Source: JAABTH01 sp964390725
Lineage (GTDB): Bacteria > Bacillota > Dethiobacteria > DTU022
Direction: 5' to 3'
Length of the DNA: 9,622 nt
NCBI GenBank assembly: GCA_964390725.1
Contig: CAYMIW010000060.1
Location: 1 to 9,622, forward strand
Below, piece by piece: positions 1 through 6,275 of this stretch. How positions within the stretch are numbered: position 1 is the stretch's first letter; every line of letters starts with the position of its first letter. Both the position numbers and the translations under genes were made by a program. The notes beneath the pieces were generated by a model. It saw only the letters and a list, made by a program, of their open reading frames with translations, did not search any database and was not told where the DNA came from.

Positions 1-156
1 CGGCCTTTGCTTCAGCGGCAATACAGGCAGCTCACTTTAATGTCGTTCAGTCACTAAGCAAGGGGTTCCTTCTGCATTCACACACGAAGATTTCATACTA
101 AGTTTCAGCTGTAGTATTCTATCAGTACATCCAACCCCTGAAAAAGTAAGTCAGAA
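1..156. other. Intergenic or gene-edge DNA, nothing recognised
   Basis: No gene can be supported here. The plus-strand frame starting at base 3 is open from the window edge to a TAA at 99-101 (about 32 codons) and could be the tail of a gene to the left, but its residues match no family I recognise, and the other two plus frames also stay open for 12-18 codons. A weak TATTCT (115-120) lies before the structured RNA block but has no good -35 partner. Confidence 0.3.
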
Positions 157-366
157 GTTGCTGCCGGTAACCTGGAGCGAACATAAAGCGAGTGCAGGCA
201 GGTGCCGGTGAAGTGAGGCCATGAGCAGACCGGCCGACACGGAGGTCGGCCGCTGAGTGCTGAGCCACGGACGGCGAATCACGAAGAGAGTCAAAGCGAG
301 GGGCTGAAACTGAACCGCGGCAATGACGCGCAGAGCGACCCGTGAGTTAAAGGTTAATGCAGCAAC
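157..366 (+). ncRNA. Structured non-coding RNA candidate, possibly raiA class
   Basis: The block is GC- and purine-rich, unlike the AT-rich DNA on either side, and has no open frame. Its ends pair: GTTGCTGC (157-164) with GCAGCAAC (359-366), then TAACC (168-172) with GGTTA (352-356), enclosing about 180 nt. Inside are a perfect 8-bp hairpin CGGCCGAC/GTCGGCCG (231-238/245-252) with loop ACGGAG, extended by CAG/CTG (226-228/253-255), and a second hairpin GCC/GGC (264-266/273-275) with loop ACGGAC, possibly extended by GTG/CAC (257-259/280-282). The purine bias and GGA loops favour the plus strand. Size, long closing stem and Firmicute setting suggest the raiA RNA class, an assignment from memory that needs a covariance search. 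The paired ACGGA loops also resemble TwoAYGGAY RNAs or CsrA-binding hairpins. No poly-U terminator follows, so the 3' end is undefined, and a leader role for the next gene is possible. Confidence 0.5.
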
Positions 367-435
367 CCAATCAACCCCGTTAGCAAATTTATAAATAAAG
401 ACCGCCTACCTTCAATCACCATCAACCATAAAAAA

Positions 436-444
436 TGATATAAT
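436..444 (+). promoter_or_regulatory. Extended -10 promoter of the DUF1638 gene
   Basis: TGATATAAT is a perfect TGn extended -10 followed by consensus TATAAT (439-444). The -35 region is poor (TCACCA at 416-421, 17 bp upstream), as is usual for extended -10 promoters. Transcription would begin near 451, giving a leader of about 58 nt with a small hairpin (CTTACT 472-477 / AGTAAG 483-488). This rules out translation from the TTG at 444. Confidence 0.6.
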
Positions 445-499
445 TGAAAAGGATATTAATTAATAACAATGCTTACTCTAATAGTAAGAAACAATCAAC

Positions 500-504
500 G
501 GAGG
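500..504 (+). promoter_or_regulatory. Ribosome binding site fixing the DUF1638 start
   Basis: GGAGG lies 5 nt before the ATG at 510. The longer open frame from TTG 444 has no comparable site and overlaps the -10 element, so the ATG is preferred. Confidence 0.7.
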
Positions 505-509
505 ATTAT

Positions 510-1214
510 ATGTTTAATAAAACTGCAGTAATTGCCTGTAAAACCCTTGAAGACGAAGTAAACCGTGCTATTGAAGAAGCCGGCCATGCATACCAGGTCC
601 ACTGGATTGAATCGGGTTTACATAATTACCCGGATAAACTAAGAGATAATTTACAGGAGTGTATTGATAATATCACCGATAAAGATTTCATTGTAATGAT
701 TTTTGGTCTTTGTGGAAATGCATTGCTGGGCCTCAGTTCTGAAAATGCCACCATTGTTATCCCCAAAGTTGATGATTGCATTTCATTATTTTTAGGTGGC
801 AACCAGAACAGGCGAAAAATGGAGAACAAAGCAAAAGCATATTATTTAACCAAAGGCTGGTTAAGATATGAAAATAATATCTGGCAGGAATATCAGCGCA
901 GTGTCGAACGATACGGGGCCGAAAAAACACGTTCCATTTTTAGAATCATGCTAAAACATTATACTCACCTGGTTGTTATCAATACCGGGGCTTATAACAC
1001 CGAAGACTTTATAAAAGAAACAAAGGAAATAGCCGAGGCACTAGACCTTGAATTAAAAGTAGTGCCTGCAGAATTAGGCCTGCTTGTAGATGCACTTGAT
1101 TTTAAATGGGACAATGACTTTGCTGTAATCAAACCCGGAGAAGAAATTACTATGCAGGTTATGGGAAATTGTGTAAATCTGCTAAGCCAGGATCAATCAA
1201 TCCAGGCCATGTAA
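510..1214 (+). CDS. DUF1638 family protein
   Basis: A protein of 234 residues from the ATG at 510, starting MFNKTAVIACKTLEDEV. I recognise it as DUF1638 from the N-terminal IACxTLxDEV segment, the central FGLCGNALLGL stretch, and PKVDDCISLFLGG just after it. The cysteines in these segments look conserved. The enzymatic activity is not known to me. From memory, DUF1638 genes often sit beside corrinoid methyltransferase and corrinoid-protein genes in methanogens and acetogens, so finding one about 4 kb from a pyrrolysine cassette fits a role in methylamine-type or corrinoid metabolism; that is inference. It is cytoplasmic by appearance, with no signal peptide or membrane segment. It ends in TAA, and 88 nt separate it from the alcohol dehydrogenase gene. 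No clear terminator lies between, only a weak A5G/CT5 inverted repeat near 1230-1250, so the two may be co-transcribed. Confidence 0.75.
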   Translation: MFNKTAVIACKTLEDEVNRAIEEAGHAYQVHWIESGLHNYPDKLRDNLQECIDNITDKDFIVMIFGLCGNALLGLSSENATIVIPKVDDCISLFLGGNQNRRKMENKAKAYYLTKGWLRYENNIWQEYQRSVERYGAEKTRSIFRIMLKHYTHLVVINTGAYNTEDFIKETKEIAEALDLELKVVPAELGLLVDALDFKWDNDFAVIKPGEEITMQVMGNCVNLLSQDQSIQAM

Positions 1215-1302
1215 GAGGCTGCCGAATAAAAAGTTATTTCTTTTTGGAACAATAAATATGTTGTGTTTTCTCGGGTTAAACTAAAAAAGCAGGGGGTTTG
1301 AA

Positions 1303-2502
1303 ATGAAAACACTTACAGCTCGTATACGTCATTACATTTTTAGGGTGGTTACCCGTATTCTCGTTTTTCCTGAACCGGTAACAATAACGGGACCGGGATC
1401 ATTAAAAAAAATTCCCGAATTGCTGTTGGAAAAAGATATTAAAAAAATTCTAGTTGTTACCGATGCCGACTTGGTAAAAATTGGGTTGATTGACAAACTG
1501 CTTAAAGCCTTAACTATTGAAAATATTGAATATGTAATTTACAGCGAGGTTAAACCAAACCCTACAATAAAAAATGTTGAAGACGGCTTGAAAGTATATC
1601 GCAGTAATAATTGTTCAGCGGTAATTGCTTTCGGAGGCGGCTCGCCTATAGACTGTGCTAAAATAATTGCTGCCAAAACCACAAATAAAAAACCAATTAG
1701 AAAAATGAAAGGCCTTTTTAAAGTGTGGCACAAATTACCATTACTCATTGCCGTGCCAACAACTGCCGGAACCGGTTCTGAGGCAACTATAGTAGCAGTG
1801 ATATCTGACCCGGATAATCGAGAAAAATTCGCTATCAACTCACCAAATCTTACCCCTTCTGCCTGTATTCTAGACCCTGAGCTATTGGTTGGCCTTCCAA
1901 AGCAATTAACCTCAACCACAGGAATGGATGCCCTTACTCATGCAATAGAAGCATATATAGGTTTAATTGGCTCTCCCTATACAAATGAGCTGGCCTTAAA
2001 AGCAACGAAGCTTGTTTTTGAACACCTGGAAAGATCCTATCATGACGGCTCAAATATAGAATCCCGTGAGGCTATGCTGCTTGCTTCACACTATGCAGGT
2101 AAAGCCTTCACCCGCGCCTACGTTGGCTATGTTCACGCAGTTGCCCATAACCTGGGAGGTTATTACGGAGTTCCCCACGGGTTGGGAAACGCAGTTGTGT
2201 TGCCCCAAATCCTGGAGTTGTCTAAAAACAAGTGGTCAATTAATAAAATGGCTGAACTGGCCCGTTATGCAGGGCTTGGAAGTCTGGAAGATAATGAGGA
2301 TAGATTGTGTGACAAGTTTATTGAAAAAATCAAAAGTATGAACTCGAATATGGACATCCCAACTGGTTTCAGTGAAATAGTAGACAGCGATATTCCTGAA
2401 CTGGCAAGGAGAATTGAAGAAGAAGGAAACCCAACCTATCCGGTGCCAAAATTATTGTGGCAAAAAGATTTTGAAAATCTGCTTCATCAGTTAAAAGCTT
2501 AG
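1303..2502 (+). CDS. Iron-containing alcohol dehydrogenase
   Basis: A full-length (399 aa) group III, iron-dependent alcohol dehydrogenase that interconverts alcohols and aldehydes or ketones with NAD(P)H in the cytoplasm. The N-terminal nucleotide-binding domain carries GGGSPIDCAK (111-120) and PTTAGTGSE (152-160). The helical C-terminal domain supplies the metal ligands expected by alignment with FucO: D209 and H213 in MDALTHAIEA, H278 in YVHAVAH, and H292 in PHGLGNAV. All are present, so the enzyme should be active. The substrate cannot be told from sequence; family members handle butanol, lactaldehyde and 1,3-propanediol. The ATG at 1303 has AGGGGG 6 nt upstream. The gene ends in TAG, the codon read by the pyrrolysine tRNA in this window. 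In-frame read-through would add pyrrolysine and seven residues before tandem TAA codons at 2524. A terminator follows. Confidence 0.9.
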   Translation: MKTLTARIRHYIFRVVTRILVFPEPVTITGPGSLKKIPELLLEKDIKKILVVTDADLVKIGLIDKLLKALTIENIEYVIYSEVKPNPTIKNVEDGLKVYRSNNCSAVIAFGGGSPIDCAKIIAAKTTNKKPIRKMKGLFKVWHKLPLLIAVPTTAGTGSEATIVAVISDPDNREKFAINSPNLTPSACILDPELLVGLPKQLTSTTGMDALTHAIEAYIGLIGSPYTNELALKATKLVFEHLERSYHDGSNIESREAMLLASHYAGKAFTRAYVGYVHAVAHNLGGYYGVPHGLGNAVVLPQILELSKNKWSINKMAELARYAGLGSLEDNEDRLCDKFIEKIKSMNSNMDIPTGFSEIVDSDIPELARRIEEEGNPTYPVPKLLWQKDFENLLHQLKA

Positions 2503-2524
2503 TTTAAACCACTACTATTGTTAT

Positions 2525-2567
2525 AATAAGCAGCCATCTGATACACATTTGATGAGCTGCTTTTATT
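2525..2567 (+). terminator. Rho-independent terminator after the alcohol dehydrogenase gene
   Basis: AGCAGC-CATC (2529-2538) pairs with GATG-A-GCTGCT (2551-2561), with one bulged A and a 12-nt loop, followed by TTTTATT. It is 22 nt past the stop codon and separates this gene from the ylbF-like unit, which has its own promoter. Confidence 0.8.
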
Positions 2568-2578
2568 ATAGAAGCACC

Positions 2579-2607
2579 TTGACAATCAGACATCTGTTTG
2601 ATATTAA
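2579..2607 (+). promoter_or_regulatory. SigA-type promoter of the ylbF-like gene
   Basis: A perfect -35 TTGACA (2579-2584) lies 17 bp before TATTAA (2602-2607). A perfect TATAAT at 2608-2613 is too far (23 bp) to pair with this -35. Transcription would start about 2614-2620, giving a leader of roughly 70 nt that contains two TTCTT/AAGAA inverted repeats. Confidence 0.55.
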
Positions 2608-2687
2608 TATAATTCTTCCTGTTTAAGAAGGAATAAACCATTCTTATCAAGAAGGGGTATTAACATCAAAAAGCTGGAGGTTTGTAT

Positions 2688-3032
2688 ATGAGTGTAATTG
2701 AAAAAGCTAAAGAATTAGGTAAAGAAATACGCAAGACCCCGGAATATAAAGAACTGGAAAGGGCAACCCAAAATGTAAAAGGCGATTCAGAAGCTAACAG
2801 AATGATTGAAGATATTCAGGAGCTTCAGCAAAAAATTCAATTTGCCCAACAATCTGGTGTAGAACCCAGCCAGGATCAAATTGATCAGTTTAACAACCTG
2901 AAAAGTAAAATGGATACAAGCTTAACCATTCAAGCATATGCCAAAGCACAAAATGATTTCAGTCAGTTCATGCAAAACGTAAATAGTGCAATTGGCGACG
3001 GCATTGAACCACAAAACCAATCAGAAGAGTAA
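2688..3032 (+). CDS. YlbF/YmcA family regulatory protein
   Basis: A small, fully helical, charged protein of 114 residues from the ATG at 2688. GGAGG at 2676-2680 is 7 nt before this ATG but only 1 nt before the upstream in-frame TTG (2682), so the ATG is chosen. The pattern of an N-terminal AKELGKEIRKTPEYKEL, a middle helix around MIEDIQELQQKIQ, and a final helix near YAKAQNDFSQFMQNVN matches the YlbF/YmcA (Com_YlbF) family. In Bacillus, YlbF, YmcA and YaaT form a complex that promotes RNase Y-dependent mRNA maturation and affects competence, sporulation and biofilm. Which family member this is cannot be told; many Firmicutes have several. It stands alone between a terminator and a promoter on the left and a strong terminator on the right, and nothing links it to the pyrrolysine genes. 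Confidence 0.82.
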   Translation: MSVIEKAKELGKEIRKTPEYKELERATQNVKGDSEANRMIEDIQELQQKIQFAQQSGVEPSQDQIDQFNNLKSKMDTSLTIQAYAKAQNDFSQFMQNVNSAIGDGIEPQNQSEE

Positions 3033-3052
3033 AAAGTTCACCTTGAAATACC

Positions 3053-3098
3053 AGGCAACTCAAGAAAATATTATTCCTTTTCTTGAGTTGCCTTTTTT
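3053..3098 (+). terminator. Strong rho-independent terminator in the convergent overlap
   Basis: A perfect 16-bp stem (3053-3068 with 3078-3093) with a 9-nt loop is followed by TTTTTT. It terminates the ylbF-like transcript. The right arm lies inside the final codons of the convergent AOR gene, whose TAA (3073-3071) falls in the loop. For the minus-strand transcript the hairpin is not followed by a U-run, so it is not a canonical terminator in that direction. Confidence 0.88.
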
Positions 3099-4780
3099 AA
3101 TTCACTGATCGGAACATCAAAAACACTTCCGCTGACTGGTAGTGGCTCATCCATCATAAATTCAGGGAGACGATCCTGTGCCGGTGTTAAACCAGCCTGT
3201 TGATTAAACTCATGCTCTACATTCAAAGCTTGAACAGCTGCCCGGCTAATATCTTCAGCGCTCATTTCAATTCCAGTATAAAAATGATAAATCTGAGCAA
3301 GTTTATCCAAGTGAGATCCCAGGGCTGGCATAACAAATAAGCACAGACCCATCATATCAGCAATCATCGCCATTGGTTGTGCCTTTCGGGATAATTCAAC
3401 CTGCGGGTTTGGATCAGTATGGTCAACTTCTGCCCTGATTGTATTGCCGGCTGTATGATCGGCTCCCATGGGCGATGTAGCGTAAGTTACACCAAGGCCT
3501 TTCACTCCCCTTGGATCATAAGCTGGCATGCCCTGGCCTTTAACAGCAGGTACTCTCCTGCATCCCAAAACAAGCCCGGTTATACAGGCTCCCTGGGCAA
3601 GAACTTTACCGAGGATTGTCTCGTTAGCAATTTCTTCAAGTAAACCGACAGCTGCCTCAGCATCACCAAAAGGTATTACTCCAGAATCCATAGCAACCCC
3701 CAGTGCTGCCCCCATTTCAATAGTATCCAAACCAAGATCATTGCACCGGTAATTAAGCCTGGCAATATCATCCAGACTCCCTATCCCCAGATTAGAACCC
3801 ATCAACCCAATCGTTTCATATTCCAGGGGAGCTACTACTTCCTTCCCTTCAGAATTGGCAAATACATTTGAACATTTAATTACACACCCAGGCATACAAG
3901 CATGTGTGGTTTCTCCATCCCCACCCCTGGAGGTAATCTGTTCAAAAAGGTAATCTCCGTTTATTTGATCAGCATGTTCAAAACTTCCAGCTGAAAAGTT
4001 ACGGGTAGGCAAAGCGTGAATAGAATTAGTCCTTGAAGCCATTGCTGCCGTACCATATTTAGGATAAACCTCGCCTGAAACCGGGTTTTCCCTGATCAAC
4101 CTGGCCAGCTCTTTATTTAATTCCTGAAATGCTTTGCGATCATAATAATTGATTGCATCTGCTTCAGCTGGGTTTATCACTATTCCTTTCAAACCTTTAA
4201 CACCCATAACTGCTCCTAATCCACCACGACCAAGAAAACGACTAGGCCGGCCCTGAACATCAGTATTGGCCAAAGCCGCAGCTGCATAACCTCTTTCTCC
4301 ACCAGGCCCAATCAGGATCAGGGATACCTTATCACCATACCGATCAAAGAACACCCTGGCTGATTGATACAGACCCTGGCCAGCCATATCTGCCCGCCTC
4401 AGATCTGCTTTATCTTTATCCAGGTACAGGTAAAGACTGGAATTAGTTTTGCTCTCACCTTCGACAATTAAAGCTTTAATACCCAGCTTACAGAGTGCAG
4501 CTGCAGCTGTCCCACCTGCGTTAGCCTCTTTGATACCACCGGTTAAGGGACTTTTCCCGCCAACAGAAAGACGTGAAGAGCTGGAAAGAAAACTGCCTCC
4601 CAGTAAACCTGGAGCAAAAACAAGTTTATTCCTGTTCCCAAGGGGTTCACAGCAGGGATCTACCTCATCGGACAATATTCGAGAAGTAAGAGACCTGCCC
4701 CCCAACTTAATATATTTTTCAGGCACAGGTTCGATACTTACAGTTTCATTGGTAAGGTTTAAACGCATTATCCTTTTCAT
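3071..4780 (-). CDS. Aldehyde:ferredoxin oxidoreductase family tungstoenzyme
   Basis: A 569-residue cytoplasmic enzyme of the AOR family. Such enzymes carry a tungsten bis-pyranopterin and a 4Fe-4S cluster and typically oxidise aldehydes to acids with ferredoxin. Expected features are present in order: the N-terminal pterin domain with SRLSVGGKSPLTGG (about 69-82), NAGGTAAAALCKLG (87-100) and the GRGGLGAVMG segment (184-193); cluster cysteines C305, C309 and C313 (C-x3-C-x3-C rather than the C-x2-C-x3-C of Pyrococcus AOR); AYDPRGVKGLGVTYATSPMG (430-449); and DMMGLC (485-490), giving the fourth cysteine C490. The substrate is unknown. The start has GGAGG 8 nt upstream. The gene follows the sulfur-carrier gene by 21 nt and closes the pyrrolysine operon; MoaD/ThiS-like genes next to AORs are common and may serve pterin or cofactor assembly. 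Its last codons overlap the facing terminator. It ends in TAA. Confidence 0.9.
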   Translation of the reverse strand: MKRIMRLNLTNETVSIEPVPEKYIKLGGRSLTSRILSDEVDPCCEPLGNRNKLVFAPGLLGGSFLSSSSRLSVGGKSPLTGGIKEANAGGTAAAALCKLGIKALIVEGESKTNSSLYLYLDKDKADLRRADMAGQGLYQSARVFFDRYGDKVSLILIGPGGERGYAAAALANTDVQGRPSRFLGRGGLGAVMGVKGLKGIVINPAEADAINYYDRKAFQELNKELARLIRENPVSGEVYPKYGTAAMASRTNSIHALPTRNFSAGSFEHADQINGDYLFEQITSRGGDGETTHACMPGCVIKCSNVFANSEGKEVVAPLEYETIGLMGSNLGIGSLDDIARLNYRCNDLGLDTIEMGAALGVAMDSGVIPFGDAEAAVGLLEEIANETILGKVLAQGACITGLVLGCRRVPAVKGQGMPAYDPRGVKGLGVTYATSPMGADHTAGNTIRAEVDHTDPNPQVELSRKAQPMAMIADMMGLCLFVMPALGSHLDKLAQIYHFYTGIEMSAEDISRAAVQALNVEHEFNQQAGLTPAQDRLPEFMMDEPLPVSGSVFDVPISELKKATQEKE

Positions 4781-4801
4781 GATATCTCCTCCATATTAAT
4801 T

Positions 4802-5083
4802 CTAACCTCCACACATCGGTGAAAAAAGCTTCACTTCATCACCATCACTTAATATAGCATCCGGATGGGACTGCCGGCCATTTAAGATGATTAACCCCAC
4901 CTGTTCTCTCTGCAGACCAAGTTCAAGAATCAAATTGTCAACCGAAGAAAGCCTCGGCATATGATACCTGAAAGAACTACCGGGTGAGCTTAATTCTATT
5001 TGTATTTTATCTCTTAACACATCATGCAGGTTAACTGTTATCTTAATAAACCCCGCTCTATTTGTCATTATTCTTTTTTCCAT
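4802..5083 (-). CDS. MoaD/ThiS-like sulfur-carrier protein
   Basis: A small ubiquitin-like (beta-grasp) protein of about 93 residues ending in MCGG. The C-terminal Gly-Gly is the tail that is adenylated and thiocarboxylated in MoaD and ThiS. Other family marks are FIKITVNLHDVLRD at the first strand, VGLIILNGRQ in the middle, and ILSDGDEVKLFSPMCGG at the end. Paired with the AOR gene downstream, it probably supplies sulfur for the tungstopterin dithiolene or a related step; this is inference from context. The start is uncertain: ATG 5083 (GGAAG shortly upstream) and ATG 5068 are both possible and both overlap the end of pylSn, suggesting translational coupling; ATG 5107 has no ribosome binding site. 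The stop is TAG, followed one codon later by in-frame TAA. Read-through would give GG-Pyl-Asn and block the free Gly-Gly end. Confidence 0.8.
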   Translation of the reverse strand: MEKRIMTNRAGFIKITVNLHDVLRDKIQIELSSPGSSFRYHMPRLSSVDNLILELGLQREQVGLIILNGRQSHPDAILSDGDEVKLFSPMCGG

Positions 5084-5402
5084 TCGCTTCCGACAGATCT
5101 GATCCATATGATTGACTGAACCGCGTTGAGCTAAATTTATCCAGCTTCCAGTCCGGAATTCTACACGCCTGACAGGGAATATAATCCCACTTGTTGCGTA
5201 AAAAACGGGCAGCCCGACTGTTTTTTGAATTGTATGCAGTGAATGTTTTTTGGCAATGGGTTGTTATTAAAGCCTTATTCCCGTTAATCTCTATAGTTTG
5301 AATCCCGTGTAATATTCTCTTGCGGGACGGCCATAACTTCATTTTTACAAGTAACCTGAAAAAATCAACCCTTTTGCGATAAAAACGCTTTTTTACTTCC
5401 AT
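5058..5402 (-). CDS. pylSn: Pyrrolysyl-tRNA synthetase N-terminal tRNA-binding protein PylSn
   Basis: A 114-residue basic protein equivalent to the N-terminal domain of archaeal PylRS, which binds the T-arm and variable loop of tRNA-Pyl and makes charging efficient. In bacteria it is a separate gene. It aligns from memory with Methanosarcina PylRS residues 1-80: LWPSRKRILH (23-32) against LWMSRTGTIH, YNSKNSRAARFLRNK (57-71) against NNSRSSRTARALRHH, and CQACR (77-81) against CKRCR. H32, C77 and C80 correspond to zinc-site residues H24, C67 and C70. The last 20 or so residues are polar and not conserved. The ATG at 5402 has AAAGGG about 10 nt upstream and lies 31 nt after pylD. The gene ends in TAG; read-through would add pyrrolysine and four residues to a TAA at 5045-5043. 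Its 3' end overlaps the sulfur-carrier start. Confidence 0.93.
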   Translation of the reverse strand: MEVKKRFYRKRVDFFRLLVKMKLWPSRKRILHGIQTIEINGNKALITTHCQKTFTAYNSKNSRAARFLRNKWDYIPCQACRIPDWKLDKFSSTRFSQSYGSDLSEANGKKNNDK

Positions 5403-5433
5403 ATCAACAGTACCCTTTCCTGGCGATTTAAAG

Positions 5434-6258
5434 TTAAACCAGAGCCGAAAACAGCATCACTGCAGTGCCAATCTCCAGGCAATCATGAACCAGTCTCATT
5501 TTAACAATTTCCAATGCACCCCTGTCAATCCCAAGTGGAATACCAGGTGCAGCAACATAAGTTTCCCTGCTAACATCTTCTGCCTTGATAATAGATTGAC
5601 CTGGTGAAGCATCAAAAATGATTGGCTTACATTTTAAAGCTTTTTTTAAGCTTAAGCCGACCGTTACTTCTATTCCATATTCTCGTTCAATTGAACTGGC
5701 CAGGGTTGTTTCTTTTTCACGATCAATATCATAAATAATTAACCAGGCACCGGAGAGAGCTAACAGGTTCCCTGCTGCCCGGCCAACCGGACCAGCCCCG
5801 ATAAGCAAAACCTTCTTTCCGGTTAATCCCCCTGCCATCTTTGACAATGCTGTGCAGTAACCGGCTGCTGTCGCCTGATCATTATCAATAACTTTACCTG
5901 TTTTCAAATTAATAGTCGTGTATAAACAATCATCAGCCATGATAACCAGATCTGCTCGACTGCGGTATGCCTCTGCAAAACCGGTGACATCCGGTGCAGA
6001 GGTAATAAAAGCATCAAACCCCAGGTAAACTGCTATTGATTTAACCGCTTCCACAAAAAAAGTGATTGCTCCCTGGCCTGCCGTAATCGGGACTACAGCG
6101 ACTTTCCGGGTCCTGATAGTCAAAGCATCATTATTGAAACCCGCAGCCTCTATCGCAATTTCTTTCAGCGTAGCGCCTGTTCTTTTTTTTAAATCGAAAT
6201 CATACCCGGCAAGTTGACCAGGAATATTTCTAACTTGTTCAGAAACCAATCTTGTCAA
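5434..6258 (-). CDS. pylD: Pyrrolysine biosynthesis dehydrogenase PylD
   Basis: PylD carries out the last step of pyrrolysine synthesis: NAD-dependent oxidation of 3-methylornithyl-N6-lysine, which releases ammonia and closes the pyrroline ring. I choose the TTG at 6258 (274 aa), because GGAGG at 6272-6268 lies 9 nt before it and archaeal PylD is about 260 aa. A longer in-frame ATG (6327) would overlap pylC by 52 nt and has no ribosome binding site. Visible marks, numbered from the TTG: VPITAGQGAI (56-65), LGFDAFITSAPDVTGF (79-94), IMADDCL (106-112), the Rossmann glycine motif LIGAGPVGRA (152-161) with D177 ending the second strand for NAD ribose, PGIPLGID (238-245), and the family's typical end LEIGTAVMLFSALV. 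All are intact. It starts 17 nt after the pylC stop and ends in TAA. Confidence 0.94.
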   Translation of the reverse strand: MTRLVSEQVRNIPGQLAGYDFDLKKRTGATLKEIAIEAAGFNNDALTIRTRKVAVVPITAGQGAITFFVEAVKSIAVYLGFDAFITSAPDVTGFAEAYRSRADLVIMADDCLYTTINLKTGKVIDNDQATAAGYCTALSKMAGGLTGKKVLLIGAGPVGRAAGNLLALSGAWLIIYDIDREKETTLASSIEREYGIEVTVGLSLKKALKCKPIIFDASPGQSIIKAEDVSRETYVAAPGIPLGIDRGALEIVKMRLVHDCLEIGTAVMLFSALV

Positions 6259-6267
6259 CAGATTTAA

Positions 6268-6272
6268 CCTCC
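6268..6272 (-). promoter_or_regulatory. Ribosome binding site fixing the TTG start of pylD
   Basis: GGAGG on the minus strand lies just after the pylC stop (6278-6276), 6 nt before a CTG and 9 nt before the TTG at 6258. It places the pylD start outside pylC and makes the longer ATG frame unlikely. Confidence 0.65.
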
Positions 6273-6275
6273 GCT

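Noticed and set aside
3..101. Open plus-strand frame from the window edge, possibly a gene tail
   Set aside because: About 32 codons with no recognisable family; all three plus frames are briefly open at the edge, so no choice can be made.
626..829. Minus-strand open frame inside the DUF1638 gene
   Set aside because: Shadow of a well-supported gene on the other strand; no ribosome binding site or family match.
1230..1250. A5G/CT5 inverted repeat as terminator after the DUF1638 gene
   Set aside because: A six-pair, almost all A-T stem is too weak to call.
3053..3093. Hairpin as terminator for the minus-strand Pyl/AOR operon
   Set aside because: The minus-strand transcript has no U-run after the stem; the run lies on the plus-strand side.
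3419..3752. Overlapping plus-strand open frames inside the AOR gene
   Set aside because: They lie within conserved AOR coding sequence, and their translations look like reverse-frame noise.
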